Shown: one piece after another, positions 7,559-13,528 of the stretch
Layout of the letters: the number at the start of each line of letters is the position of its first letter
Position numbering within the stretch: position 1 is the first letter of the stretch
Assembly: GCA_938016235.1 (NCBI GenBank)
Contig: CALLPU010000144.1
Location: forward strand, 1 to 13,528
Origin: an uncultured Granulosicoccus sp.
GTDB lineage: Bacteria; Pseudomonadota; Gammaproteobacteria; Granulosicoccales; Granulosicoccaceae
Reading direction: 5' to 3'
Length of the DNA: 13,528 nt
Notes under the pieces: generated by a model
Told to the model about the DNA's origin: nothing
Database searches by the model: none
Seen by the model: the letters and a program-made list of their open reading frames with translations, nothing else
Translations under genes and position numbers: made by a program

Positions 7559-8214
7559 GTTTCAGGAACCATCCATCCCAGACCGCGAACATTCCGGATA
7601 GCTTGCTTACTGGTTTTCTTGCGCAATCCATGGATGAGAAACTCTATAGCGTTACTGTTGACCTCGTCCTCCCATCCATACACTTTTTCTTCCAGCTCTT
7701 CACGGGAATAGATTCGGCCCGGTGAAGATAACAGAGCCTGCAACAGGCGATACTCTCTGGCTGTTAGATCAAGCTCTGATTCCTTGTATGTCACTTTTTT
7801 ATTCGAAGGATCAAGCATGAGATCGCCCCCGGCCATGAACGGTTGCGATCTGCCCGAGTGTCGGCGTGCAACCGCCCTCACTCTAGCCAACAGTTCATTG
7901 ATCAGAAAGGGTTTTACCAGGTAATCATCTGCGCCCATGTCCAACCCTTGAATCCGATCATCAACACCGTCTCTGGCTGTGATCATGATAACGGGAATGG
8001 TGCTTCCATTTTGCCTCAACTGCTTGAGTACGCTGAAGCCATCCCGCTTGGGAAGCCCGATGTCCAGCAGCATTAACTCGAAAGCACCCGCATCCACGCT
8101 TGCCAGAGCAGCACTACCATCAGTAACCCAGTCGGCCGCCATGCCAGCGTCATCCAGAGCGCTGGCTATGGCTGAGCCAATTTGGGCATCATCTTCAACA
8201 AGCAGGATACGCAT
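7555..8214 (-). CDS. OmpR/PhoB-family response regulator, QseB/PmrA-like
   Basis: The 219-residue protein has a receiver domain (about 1-115) with acidic D8 and D9, phosphoacceptor D51 (LLDIGLPKRDG), T79 (MITARDG) and K101 (LVKPF), and a C-terminal winged-helix DNA-binding domain (about 125-219) with LTAREYRLLQALL and SREELEEKVYGW. It should bind direct-repeat half-sites as a phosphorylated dimer. A candidate target is the array of TTA-core half-sites at 8616-8644 upstream of its own operon. The gene follows the 99-residue membrane protein gene by 17 nt and overlaps the kinase gene by 4 nt. Function within the QseB/PmrA/TctD group cannot be resolved by sequence alone. Confidence 0.94.
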   Translation of the reverse strand: MRILLVEDDAQIGSAIASALDDAGMAADWVTDGSAALASVDAGAFELMLLDIGLPKRDGFSVLKQLRQNGSTIPVIMITARDGVDDRIQGLDMGADDYLVKPFLINELLARVRAVARRHSGRSQPFMAGGDLMLDPSNKKVTYKESELDLTAREYRLLQALLSSPGRIYSREELEEKVYGWEDEVNSNAIEFLIHGLRKKTSKQAIRNVRGLGWMVPET

Positions 8215-8231
8215 GGGTCTGATGATACGGA

Positions 8232-8531
8232 CTAAACGGCCTTCTGCACATCCCCGTCGCAGGCGACAACGGGATCTTCTTCCTGCTCAAGCTTTTTCTT
8301 CACGGCCCAGGCCAGTATTGCAAGCAAGGGAAGCAAAGCCAGCGATAGCAGGAACAGAACGCTACTGGCAAACAAGACGGCCAGCCCAACGGCCACAGTG
8401 GCGACAGCTGCCAGAGGGCGCAGAACCCAGCGTCCAAATCGATCATTGGAACTGTACTGGAATGCGTTCAAGAACTCACGCTTGCCAATGACTTCGCCGT
8501 CAATAGAGACTGTATTTGTTGTATTAATCAT
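8232..8531 (-). CDS. Small membrane protein of unknown function, first gene of the two-component operon
   Basis: The 99-residue product is not recognised as a named family. It has a polar N-terminus (1-35), about 40 hydrophobic residues (37-76) long enough for two short helices or a helical hairpin, then KKKLEQEED and an acidic tail with one cysteine (C91). Under the positive-inside rule the lysines at 78-80 and R34/R38 would both lie in the cytoplasm, which suits a hairpin. There is no PepSY, signal-peptide cleavage site or lipobox. The ATG at 8531 has a good AGGAG (8541-8545 on the minus strand) 9 nt upstream. It precedes the response regulator by 17 nt in the same direction, so it is probably co-transcribed and may be an accessory to the sensor or a target carried in the operon. 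Confidence 0.75.
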   Translation of the reverse strand: MINTTNTVSIDGEVIGKREFLNAFQYSSNDRFGRWVLRPLAAVATVAVGLAVLFASSVLFLLSLALLPLLAILAWAVKKKLEQEEDPVVACDGDVQKAV

Positions 8532-8540
8532 GTTTTTTAA

Positions 8541-8545
8541 CTCCT
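8541..8545 (-). promoter_or_regulatory. Ribosome binding site of the small membrane protein gene
   Basis: AGGAG on the minus strand, 9 nt before the ATG at 8531. It supports this short gene as real rather than a chance frame. Confidence 0.7.
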
Positions 8546-8599
8546 GAAATTGTTGTTGGACTACCTGATGAAATAGTCAGCCTCTCAGCTGATGGGAGT

Positions 8600-8628
8600 A
8601 GTGTATGGATCGAAAATTAGGAGAAACT
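8600..8628 (-). promoter_or_regulatory. Possible promoter of the membrane protein/two-component operon
   Basis: On the minus strand TACACT (8600-8605) could be a -10. The hexamer 17 bp upstream, AGTTTC (8623-8628), is a poor -35, which is common at promoters driven by an OmpR-family activator. The half-sites described at 8616-8644 overlap this -35 position. Confidence 0.35.
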
Positions 8629-8644
8629 TAGCGCCGCGCTTAAG
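8616..8644 (-). promoter_or_regulatory. Candidate operator: three direct half-sites for the response regulator
   Basis: Read on the minus strand, CTTAAG (8639-8644), GCTAAG (8627-8632) and CCTAAT (8616-8621) are spaced by 6 and 5 nt, so their starts are 12 and 11 bp apart, about one helical turn. PmrA-type regulators bind hexamers of the CTTAAT type separated by 5 nt, and this array resembles that. It lies just upstream of a possible -10 and within the region between the two-component operon and the divergent CoA ligase gene, so it could affect either. The motif is assigned by eye. Confidence 0.4.
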
Positions 8645-8695
8645 GAGCCAGTAGTCTCAGCTGGCCCATGAATTTGTCACTCGCACCCAACGCTG

Positions 8696-8727
8696 TTACC
8701 GTGCAACTTCGGTAAATCAAGAGTTGC
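8696..8727. promoter_or_regulatory. Overlapping inverted repeats just before the CoA ligase start
   Basis: TTACCG (8696-8701) and CGGTAA (8710-8715) form a perfect inverted repeat with an 8-nt spacer. GCAACT (8703-8708) and AGTTGC (8722-8727) form a second one that is mutually exclusive with the first in RNA. Together they end 3 nt before the ATG at 8731 and include its weak AAGAG ribosome binding site (8719-8723). They could be an operator or a leader hairpin that masks the start. The rest of the 199-nt gap 8532-8730 holds the items listed above and a 9-bp direct repeat TCTCAGCTG (8583-8591 and 8655-8663). Confidence 0.3.
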
Positions 8728-8730
8728 GAC

Positions 8731-10287
8731 ATGGCCTCACACATCTACAACAGCCCGATGCCTGCGGTTGATATTCCAGATATCCCTATCACCGAGTTTG
8801 TCATGCGTCAGGTGTCGTCGCTACCGGATCGGGCTGCCATCATTGATGGTCCGACAGGAGATGCCTTGACGTTTGCCGAACTGCACAGGCGCACTCGACA
8901 GTTTGCGGGTGGCTTGCAGTCCGAAGGTTTCGGCCCCGGTAGTGTCATGGCCCTGATTGCTCCCAACTCCCCTGACTATGCAGTCGCGTTCCACGCCGTT
9001 GCATTGTGCGCGGGTACGGTGACCACGGTAAACCCTGCCTATGGTACAGAGGAGATCAGACAGCAGATAATTGATTCAGGCGCCACTCTGGTGATGTGCG
9101 CCAATGACTGCCTCGATACCGTCGTAGAGGCCATGCTCGATACTCCGGAGCAAAAACGCATCACGATGCAGCCCCATAGCCAGCATCGTTGCATTGATGA
9201 TGTACTCGGCGATGAGATTGATCAGATTCCGGTGGATACACACCATCATCCAGTAGTCATGCCCTTTTCCTCAGGCACAACCGGTTTACCGAAAGGCGTG
9301 ATGCTCAGCCATCACAATCTGGTGGCCAATCTGGTACAGGTCAATGCGGCCCTCGATTACCAGCCGGGAGAATCTGCGCTGGCGGTGCTGCCGTTCTTTC
9401 ATATCTACGGAATGCAGGTGCTGATGGGCAGCTTGCTGGCCGAAGGCGTCACTATCATCACGGTACCCCGGTTCGATATGGAGCAGGTCCTCTCGCTGAT
9501 ACAAGAACATCGGATCACGCAGTTTTTTGCGGTTCCTCCTATCGTGCTTGGGCTGGCCAAAACACCCTTGCTGGAAAAATACGACGTCAGCAGCTTGCGT
9601 AAAATATTCTCAGGCGCAGCTCCATTGGGTGCTGAACTGGCAGAAGAAGCTGCGAAGCGCGTGGGTTGTGCTGTCGTTCAGGGTTACGGTATGACTGAGA
9701 TTAGCCCAGTCAGCCATATCACACCGGGTTTTGACTCTCGACCAGGTAGCAGCGGCGTAACGGTAGCCAATACCTTGTCCAGGATCGTCGATTCAGAAGG
9801 CCATGATCTGGGCGTTGATGAAGAAGGCGAGTTACTGGTCAAAGGACCGCAAGTCATGATGGGTTATTTGAACAACCCTGGCGCAACGGCCGACACGATA
9901 GACGAGGATGGCTGGCTACACACCGGCGATCTGGCTCGTATCGATTCTGAAGGCTACATGTATATCGTGGATCGGGTAAAGGAGCTGATCAAGTACAAGG
10001 GGTTTCAAGTCGCCCCAGCGGAACTGGAAGCTCTGATCGTGACACATCCGGCGGTAGCCGATGTCGCTGTGGTTGGTATGCCCGATAACGAGGCAGGCGA
10101 GTTACCCAAGGCTTTCGTTTCACTCAAAGGTGACGCCTCAGCCGTTGCACCCTCCGCGCAGGATATTCGAGACTTTGTGGCCCAGCACGTAGCCAGCTAC
10201 AAACAGATTCACGACGTGGAGTTCATCGACAGCATACCCAAATCTGCCAGTGGAAAAATTCTCAGGCGTTTTCTGCGGGATCGCTGA
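8731..10287 (+). CDS. Acyl-CoA synthetase of the 4-coumarate:CoA ligase group
   Basis: This adenylate-forming enzyme activates a carboxylic acid with ATP and joins it to CoA. The 518-residue protein carries the expected motifs in order: P-loop SSGTTGLPKG (180-189), YGMTE (319-323), GWLHTGD (394-400), DRVKELIKYKGFQV hinge (414-427) and PKSASGK with the catalytic lysine at K509. The N-terminal IYNSPMPAVDIPDIPITEFV is characteristic of the 4-coumarate:CoA ligase group, so an aromatic propenoic acid is a reasonable substrate guess, but medium-chain fatty acids are also handled by such enzymes. The ATG at 8731 has a weak AAGAG 7 nt upstream. It reads alone on the plus strand, divergent from the two-component operon, and its 3' end overlaps the tsaE 3' end by 26 nt. 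Nearby paaK and thiolase genes suggest a link to aromatic acid breakdown, which is inference. Confidence 0.9.
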   Translation: MASHIYNSPMPAVDIPDIPITEFVMRQVSSLPDRAAIIDGPTGDALTFAELHRRTRQFAGGLQSEGFGPGSVMALIAPNSPDYAVAFHAVALCAGTVTTVNPAYGTEEIRQQIIDSGATLVMCANDCLDTVVEAMLDTPEQKRITMQPHSQHRCIDDVLGDEIDQIPVDTHHHPVVMPFSSGTTGLPKGVMLSHHNLVANLVQVNAALDYQPGESALAVLPFFHIYGMQVLMGSLLAEGVTIITVPRFDMEQVLSLIQEHRITQFFAVPPIVLGLAKTPLLEKYDVSSLRKIFSGAAPLGAELAEEAAKRVGCAVVQGYGMTEISPVSHITPGFDSRPGSSGVTVANTLSRIVDSEGHDLGVDEEGELLVKGPQVMMGYLNNPGATADTIDEDGWLHTGDLARIDSEGYMYIVDRVKELIKYKGFQVAPAELEALIVTHPAVADVAVVGMPDNEAGELPKAFVSLKGDASAVAPSAQDIRDFVAQHVASYKQIHDVEFIDSIPKSASGKILRRFLRDR

Positions 10288-10753
10288 AGCTGACCTGCCT
10301 GGTGTCGCCTTCACCGTAACTGATCGTCACATGCAAGGCTGCCTCGGGCAACCGATCCGCGCCCTGCTCCGGCCATTCGATGAAGACAACATCGTGATTG
10401 CTTAACACATCATCAAAGCCCAGGTATTCGAGCTCATCCGGATCAGTCAGGCGATACAAATCAAGATGGGCCAGTTGCAATCCAGAGTATTCGTGGTTTG
10501 TCTCCGGCACAGAATAGGTTTCAATCAATGTATAGGTTGGGCTTTTCACTCGCCCGCGGTAGCCAAAGCCATGGATCGTTGATCGAACGAGCACACTCTT
10601 TCCCGCTCCAAGTTCCCCGGACAGTGTAACCAATGATCCGCGCGGCAGCAGTTTGCTCAATTCGCTACCCAGCTGCTGCATGGCAGCTTCATCAGTAATC
10701 GTGATGGGGCTGCGCTGTAGGAGTGACTGAATGGCAGTGTCTGGCGATGTCAT
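10262..10753 (-). CDS. tsaE: tRNA threonylcarbamoyladenosine biosynthesis ATPase TsaE
   Basis: TsaE (YjeE) is the ATPase that works with TsaB and TsaD to make t6A at position 37 of ANN-decoding tRNAs and is usually essential. The 163-residue protein has Walker A GELGAGKS (46-53; serine replaces the more usual threonine), the switch-like VKSPTYTLIETY (69-80), the HLDLYRL stretch (96-102) and FIEWPEQG (124-131) with the conserved tryptophan. Compared with E. coli (153 residues) it is slightly longer at the N-terminus. The ATG overlaps the stop of the upstream TetR gene as ATGA, so translation is probably coupled. In many gammaproteobacteria tsaE sits directly before amiB; here it points the same way as the amidase gene but lies about 5 kb upstream of it. 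Its end overlaps the CoA ligase gene by 26 nt, tail to tail. Confidence 0.95.
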   Translation of the reverse strand: MTSPDTAIQSLLQRSPITITDEAAMQQLGSELSKLLPRGSLVTLSGELGAGKSVLVRSTIHGFGYRGRVKSPTYTLIETYSVPETNHEYSGLQLAHLDLYRLTDPDELEYLGFDDVLSNHDVVFIEWPEQGADRLPEAALHVTISYGEGDTRQVSFSDPAENA

Positions 10754-11352
10754 GAGGAAAGTGTTTTCAGGCCACCAATGAACATGTCAGCGGTGAGGGT
10801 TCCATACTCTGATCGTGACATACCCTTACCCGGACGATACCACTGATAGAACCCGTTCAATTGCCCGAATAGTGACAGGGTAATTGGCATCAGACGCTTT
10901 GCATCTCCCTGCTCCAGATCAGGCCGTATACTGAGAACCGTCTGCGAGAAACACTGAACAATGTCTCGTTGCAGCCGGATTAACTTGCGCTGCTGCGGCG
11001 CAGCCAGCGCCCCCATGGCTTCTTGTTGTAATCGATGCTCGTGATCAGCGCCACGATAGCTGGTCAGCAATGCCTGTATCAACTCGCGCAGACGTTGCTC
11101 TGGACCGTGATCCGAAGCGTCTGCCGCTTCTACCGCCGCCAGAATCTGATTCAAATGGCTGTGAAGAATATCGAAAAGCAAGGTCTCTTTGCTGTCGTAG
11201 TAGTGATAGATCAACGCCTTGGAAACTCCCGCACTGATCGCGACCTGACTCATGGTAGCGCGCTCATAACCGTTTTCCGCGAACACAACAGCAGCCTGCT
11301 TGAGAATGCCCAGCCGCTTCTGCTCATGATCCAGGGCTTTGCTGCGTGGCAA
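10750..11352 (-). CDS. TetR-family transcriptional regulator, probably of the phenylacetate genes
   Basis: The 200-residue protein has an N-terminal helix-turn-helix (about 34-52, MSQVAISAGVSKALIYHYY) followed by DSKETLLFDIL, the usual end of the TetR DNA-binding domain, and a helical ligand and dimerisation domain. The start is TTG at 11352. The paaK stop TAG is in the same frame two codons upstream, so no earlier start is possible, and the DNA-binding domain begins about ten residues in, as expected. An AGAGG inside the paaK 3' end lies about 11 nt upstream. TetR regulators named PaaR control phenylacetate genes in several proteobacteria and respond to phenylacetyl-CoA, so the position directly after paaK suggests the same role. 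That is inference from context. It overlaps tsaE by 4 nt. Confidence 0.9.
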   Translation of the reverse strand: MPRSKALDHEQKRLGILKQAAVVFAENGYERATMSQVAISAGVSKALIYHYYDSKETLLFDILHSHLNQILAAVEAADASDHGPEQRLRELIQALLTSYRGADHEHRLQQEAMGALAAPQQRKLIRLQRDIVQCFSQTVLSIRPDLEQGDAKRLMPITLSLFGQLNGFYQWYRPGKGMSRSEYGTLTADMFIGGLKTLSS

Positions 11353-11355
11353 ACT

Positions 11356-12657
11356 CTAAGCCTCTTGATGACGGTTATCTACGATTCTCACGGCCTTGCC
11401 CTGTGATCTGGCAACGCTACCCGACGCGCCAACCACCACTTGAGACGACACACCCACTGTTGATTTGATCAGACCCTCCAATTGCTGAGCAGCCTGTTGA
11501 TCATCAGCACCGTGCGTGCTCTCCACATGCACAATCATGTGATCCATCGGCCCTTGTTTAACCAGCTCTATCTGGAAGTGCGTGGCCAGCGATTCAACTC
11601 GCAACACCTGCTCTTCGATCTGCGTGGGAAAAACATTGACGCCGCGCACAATCATCATGTCATCACTGCGCCCCGTCACTTTTTCCATCCGCCTGAGGCT
11701 CCGTGCCGTACCGGGCAGCAGCCGGGTCAGATCTCTCGTGCGATAACGTATGATCGGAAACGCTTCTTTCGTCAGTGAGGTAAAAACCAACTCTCCCTGC
11801 TCTCCGTCTGGCAATACCTTGCCGGTGATCGGATCAATCACCTCCGGGTAGAAATGATCTTCCCAGATATGCAACCCGTCTTTGGTTTCCACACACTCAT
11901 TAGCAACGCCGGGCCCCATGACCTCCGACAAGCCATAGATATCGACGGCATGCATGTCAAACGCCTGTTCGATCTCTTCTCGCATTGCATTGGTCCAGGG
12001 CTCTGCGCCAAAAATGCCCACTTTTAAGGGGCTTTGCCGTGGATCTCTTCCCTGCCGTTGATACTCATCAAGAATGGACAGCATGTATGACGGCGTCACG
12101 GTTATGCCGGCAGCCTGGAAGTCCTCAATCAATTTGACTTGACGTTCAGTCATGCCGCCAGAGACCGGCACAACCGTCAAACCCATTTTTTCAGCGCCCC
12201 CATGAATACCGAGGCCGCCAGTGAATAAACCATACCCGTAGGCGTTGTGCAACAGGTCACCCTTGCGCATGCCTGATGCGCGCAAACTGCGGGCAACCAC
12301 CGCAGCCCAGTTATCGATATCCTGCTGGGTGTATCCCACAACCGTAGGTTGACCCGTTGTGCCTGAAGAGGCATGTATTCGAACGACATCTTCGCGTGGA
12401 ACAGCGAACATGCCAAACGGATAACTGTCGCGCAGGTGCTGTTTTTCGGTCAGTGGGAATGCAGCCAGATCGTCCAGCGTCTTGACATCGTCGGGATGTA
12501 CGCCCTTGGCGTCAAAGCTGCGCTTGTAGTGATCCACGTTCTGATACGCATGCAACAACGACCACTTCAATCGCTTCAGTTGTAACGCTGCTATTTCATC
12601 GCGAGAAGCCAGCTCAATGGCGTCCAGCTCTTCGGGTCTGGGGGATAAATCCAACAT
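11356..12657 (-). CDS. paaK: Phenylacetate-CoA ligase
   Basis: PaaK converts phenylacetate, ATP and CoA to phenylacetyl-CoA, the entry step of the aerobic phenylacetyl-CoA pathway. The 433-residue length fits the family (about 430-440). Visible motifs are the P-loop HASSGTTGQPTVVGYT (95-110), IFGAEPW (215-221), DIYGLSEVMGPG (239-250) with the adenylation-domain signature, YRTRDLT (305-311), MIVRGVNVFPTQIEE (335-349) and SQGKAVRIVD with catalytic lysine K421. The ATG at 12657 lies 26 nt after the thiolase stop and is preceded by a weak GAGAGAC. The TetR gene follows after 3 nt. A 17-bp palindrome sits in the gap upstream. Other pathway genes (paaABCDE, paaG, paaZ) would have to lie to the right of the window. 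Confidence 0.95.
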   Translation of the reverse strand: MLDLSPRPEELDAIELASRDEIAALQLKRLKWSLLHAYQNVDHYKRSFDAKGVHPDDVKTLDDLAAFPLTEKQHLRDSYPFGMFAVPREDVVRIHASSGTTGQPTVVGYTQQDIDNWAAVVARSLRASGMRKGDLLHNAYGYGLFTGGLGIHGGAEKMGLTVVPVSGGMTERQVKLIEDFQAAGITVTPSYMLSILDEYQRQGRDPRQSPLKVGIFGAEPWTNAMREEIEQAFDMHAVDIYGLSEVMGPGVANECVETKDGLHIWEDHFYPEVIDPITGKVLPDGEQGELVFTSLTKEAFPIIRYRTRDLTRLLPGTARSLRRMEKVTGRSDDMMIVRGVNVFPTQIEEQVLRVESLATHFQIELVKQGPMDHMIVHVESTHGADDQQAAQQLEGLIKSTVGVSSQVVVGASGSVARSQGKAVRIVDNRHQEA

Positions 12658-12672
12658 GTGTGTGTCTCTCTA

Positions 12673-12689
12673 GCCTGAATGATTCAGGC
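12673..12689. promoter_or_regulatory. Perfect 17-bp palindrome between thiolase gene and paaK
   Basis: GCCTGAAT and ATTCAGGC flank a single central base. The palindrome covers the thiolase stop codon (12684-12686) and ends 15 nt before the paaK start. It could be a TetR-type operator giving paaK its own control point, or an RNA hairpin affecting the balance between the two genes. There is no T-run after it on either strand, so it is not a standard terminator. Confidence 0.4.
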
Positions 12690-13528
12690 GGCTTCCATTA
12701 ACAAGGCAATACCCTGGCCCACGCCAATGCACATGGTACACAGTGCACGCTTTGCCCCTGATCTGTGTAGTTCAGTAGCGGCACTTAATGCAATTCTGGC
12801 CCCAGACATACCCAACGGATGCCCCAGGGCAATGGCGCCACCATTGGGATTGACATGCGCCGCATCATCAGCGAGCCCCAGCTGCTGCAGAACAGCGATG
12901 GATTGACTGGCAAACGCCTCGTTCAACTCGATGATGTCGATGTCGCCAACAGACAGTTTCTGGCGATCAAGTAGTTTAAGGGTGGCCGGCGCCGGACCGA
13001 TGCCCATGATACGCGGTGGGACTCCGGCAACCGCGCTACCGATGATGCGTGCCTTGGGTGTGAGCCCGTATTTCACCACCGCTTTTTCTGAAGCGATAAT
13101 CATGGCAGCGGCGCCATCGTTCATTCCCGATGTATTGCCAGCAGTCACCGACCCTCCCGTGCGAAACGGCGCTGGCAAAGCAGCCAGTTTTTCGATCGTG
13201 GTGCTTCGTGGATGTTCGTCGGCAGTGACAACGACAGCATCTCCTTTTTTCTGCGGCACGGATACCGATACTATCTCTGATGCCATGCGACCGCTGGCAA
13301 TTGCCGCTGCAGCTCGCTGTTGGCTACGCAAGGCATACTGATCCTGCCTTTCGCGCGTTATCTGGAAGTCTTCGGCCAGGTTTTCAGCCGTCTCGGGCAT
13401 GGAGTCTGTGCCGTACTGTGAGTGCATCGCCGGATTGACAAAACGCCAACCCAAGGTCGTGTCGAACAGTTCGGCCCTGCGTGAAAATGCCGCATCCGGC
13501 TTGGGCATGACCATCGGTGCGCGGCTCA
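12684..13528 (-). CDS. paaJ: 3-oxoadipyl-CoA thiolase, C-terminal part (5' end outside window)
   Basis: This acetyl-CoA acyltransferase carries out the last step of phenylacetate or protocatechuate breakdown, cleaving 3-oxoadipyl-CoA to succinyl-CoA and acetyl-CoA. The frame is open to the right edge and reads SRAPMVMPK before the internal ATG at 13514, matching the middle of thiolases, so that ATG is not the start. About 280 of roughly 400 residues are present. Counted from 13514, the segment GWRFVNPAMHSQYGTDSMPE (22-41) is typical of PcaF/PaaJ, NEAF is at 198-201, GHPLG gives the catalytic histidine at 232, and MCIGVGQG gives the second catalytic cysteine at 262. The N-terminal nucleophilic cysteine lies outside the window. 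PaaJ is preferred to PcaF because paaK follows directly. It is the most upstream visible gene of the paaK-tetR-tsaE operon. Confidence 0.9.
   Translation of the reverse strand, partial: SRAPMVMPKPDAAFSRRAELFDTTLGWRFVNPAMHSQYGTDSMPETAENLAEDFQITRERQDQYALRSQQRAAAAIASGRMASEIVSVSVPQKKGDAVVVTADEHPRSTTIEKLAALPAPFRTGGSVTAGNTSGMNDGAAAMIIASEKAVVKYGLTPKARIIGSAVAGVPPRIMGIGPAPATLKLLDRQKLSVGDIDIIELNEAFASQSIAVLQQLGLADDAAHVNPNGGAIALGHPLGMSGARIALSAATELHRSGAKRALCTMCIGVGQGIALLMEAA

Noticed and set aside
7979..8491. A 170-codon plus-strand frame across the regulator and small membrane protein genes
   Set aside because: It covers two well-supported minus-strand genes with their own start signals; the product has no recognisable fold.
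5265..10261. A mobile island with integrase, direct-repeat ends or tRNA target
   Set aside because: No recombinase, transposase, tRNA or matched end repeats are visible; only gene order suggests insertion.
12931..13341. A 136-codon plus-strand frame opposite the thiolase
   Set aside because: It is antisense to a well-conserved thiolase region and is explained by its codon bias.

Overview
The window reads as chromosomal DNA of a gammaproteobacterium. The main reasons are a linked amiB-mutL-miaA block, a tsaE gene nearby, a MutL and an AmiB/AmiC amidase of proteobacterial type, a QseB/QseC-like two-component system, and phenylacetate-type aromatic catabolism genes. Base composition looks moderately GC-rich by eye (not computed). 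Coding is dense. I see no rRNA, tRNA, CRISPR array, insertion sequence, phage gene or attachment site. The genus cannot be fixed from this sequence alone.

Left block (1-5264). The C-terminal end of an FHA-domain protein runs rightward off the left edge. It converges on a leftward cluster: amidase (TTG start), mutL, miaA, cysM. These genes are tightly packed: 42 nt between amidase and mutL, 7 nt between mutL and miaA, and an ATGA overlap between miaA and cysM. Cell-wall splitting, mismatch repair, tRNA modification and cysteine synthesis thus probably share a transcript. hfq, which usually follows miaA in gammaproteobacteria, is not there; cysM occupies its place.

Middle block (5265-10287). 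A Fe(II)/2-oxoglutarate oxygenase of the phytanoyl-CoA dioxygenase family reads rightward, divergent from the amidase. It is followed, convergently and only 7 nt away, by a leftward three-gene operon: a 99-residue membrane protein of unknown function, an OmpR-family response regulator, and its histidine kinase. Upstream of that operon lie three TTA-core half-sites spaced about one helical turn apart, beside a possible promoter. A rightward 4-coumarate:CoA-ligase-like enzyme follows, whose 3' end overlaps tsaE tail to tail.

Right block (10262-13528). A leftward operon encodes a 3-oxoadipyl-CoA thiolase (cut by the right edge), phenylacetate-CoA ligase PaaK, a TetR regulator and TsaE. The last two overlap by ATGA. 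The essential t6A gene tsaE therefore appears to be the last cistron of an aromatic catabolism operon that carries its own regulator.

No clearly new defence or mobile system is visible. The points most worth a second look are the separation of tsaE from amiB-mutL-miaA by the middle block, the coupling of tsaE to a TetR gene, the small membrane protein heading the two-component operon with its candidate operator, and a perfect 17-bp palindrome between the thiolase gene and paaK.
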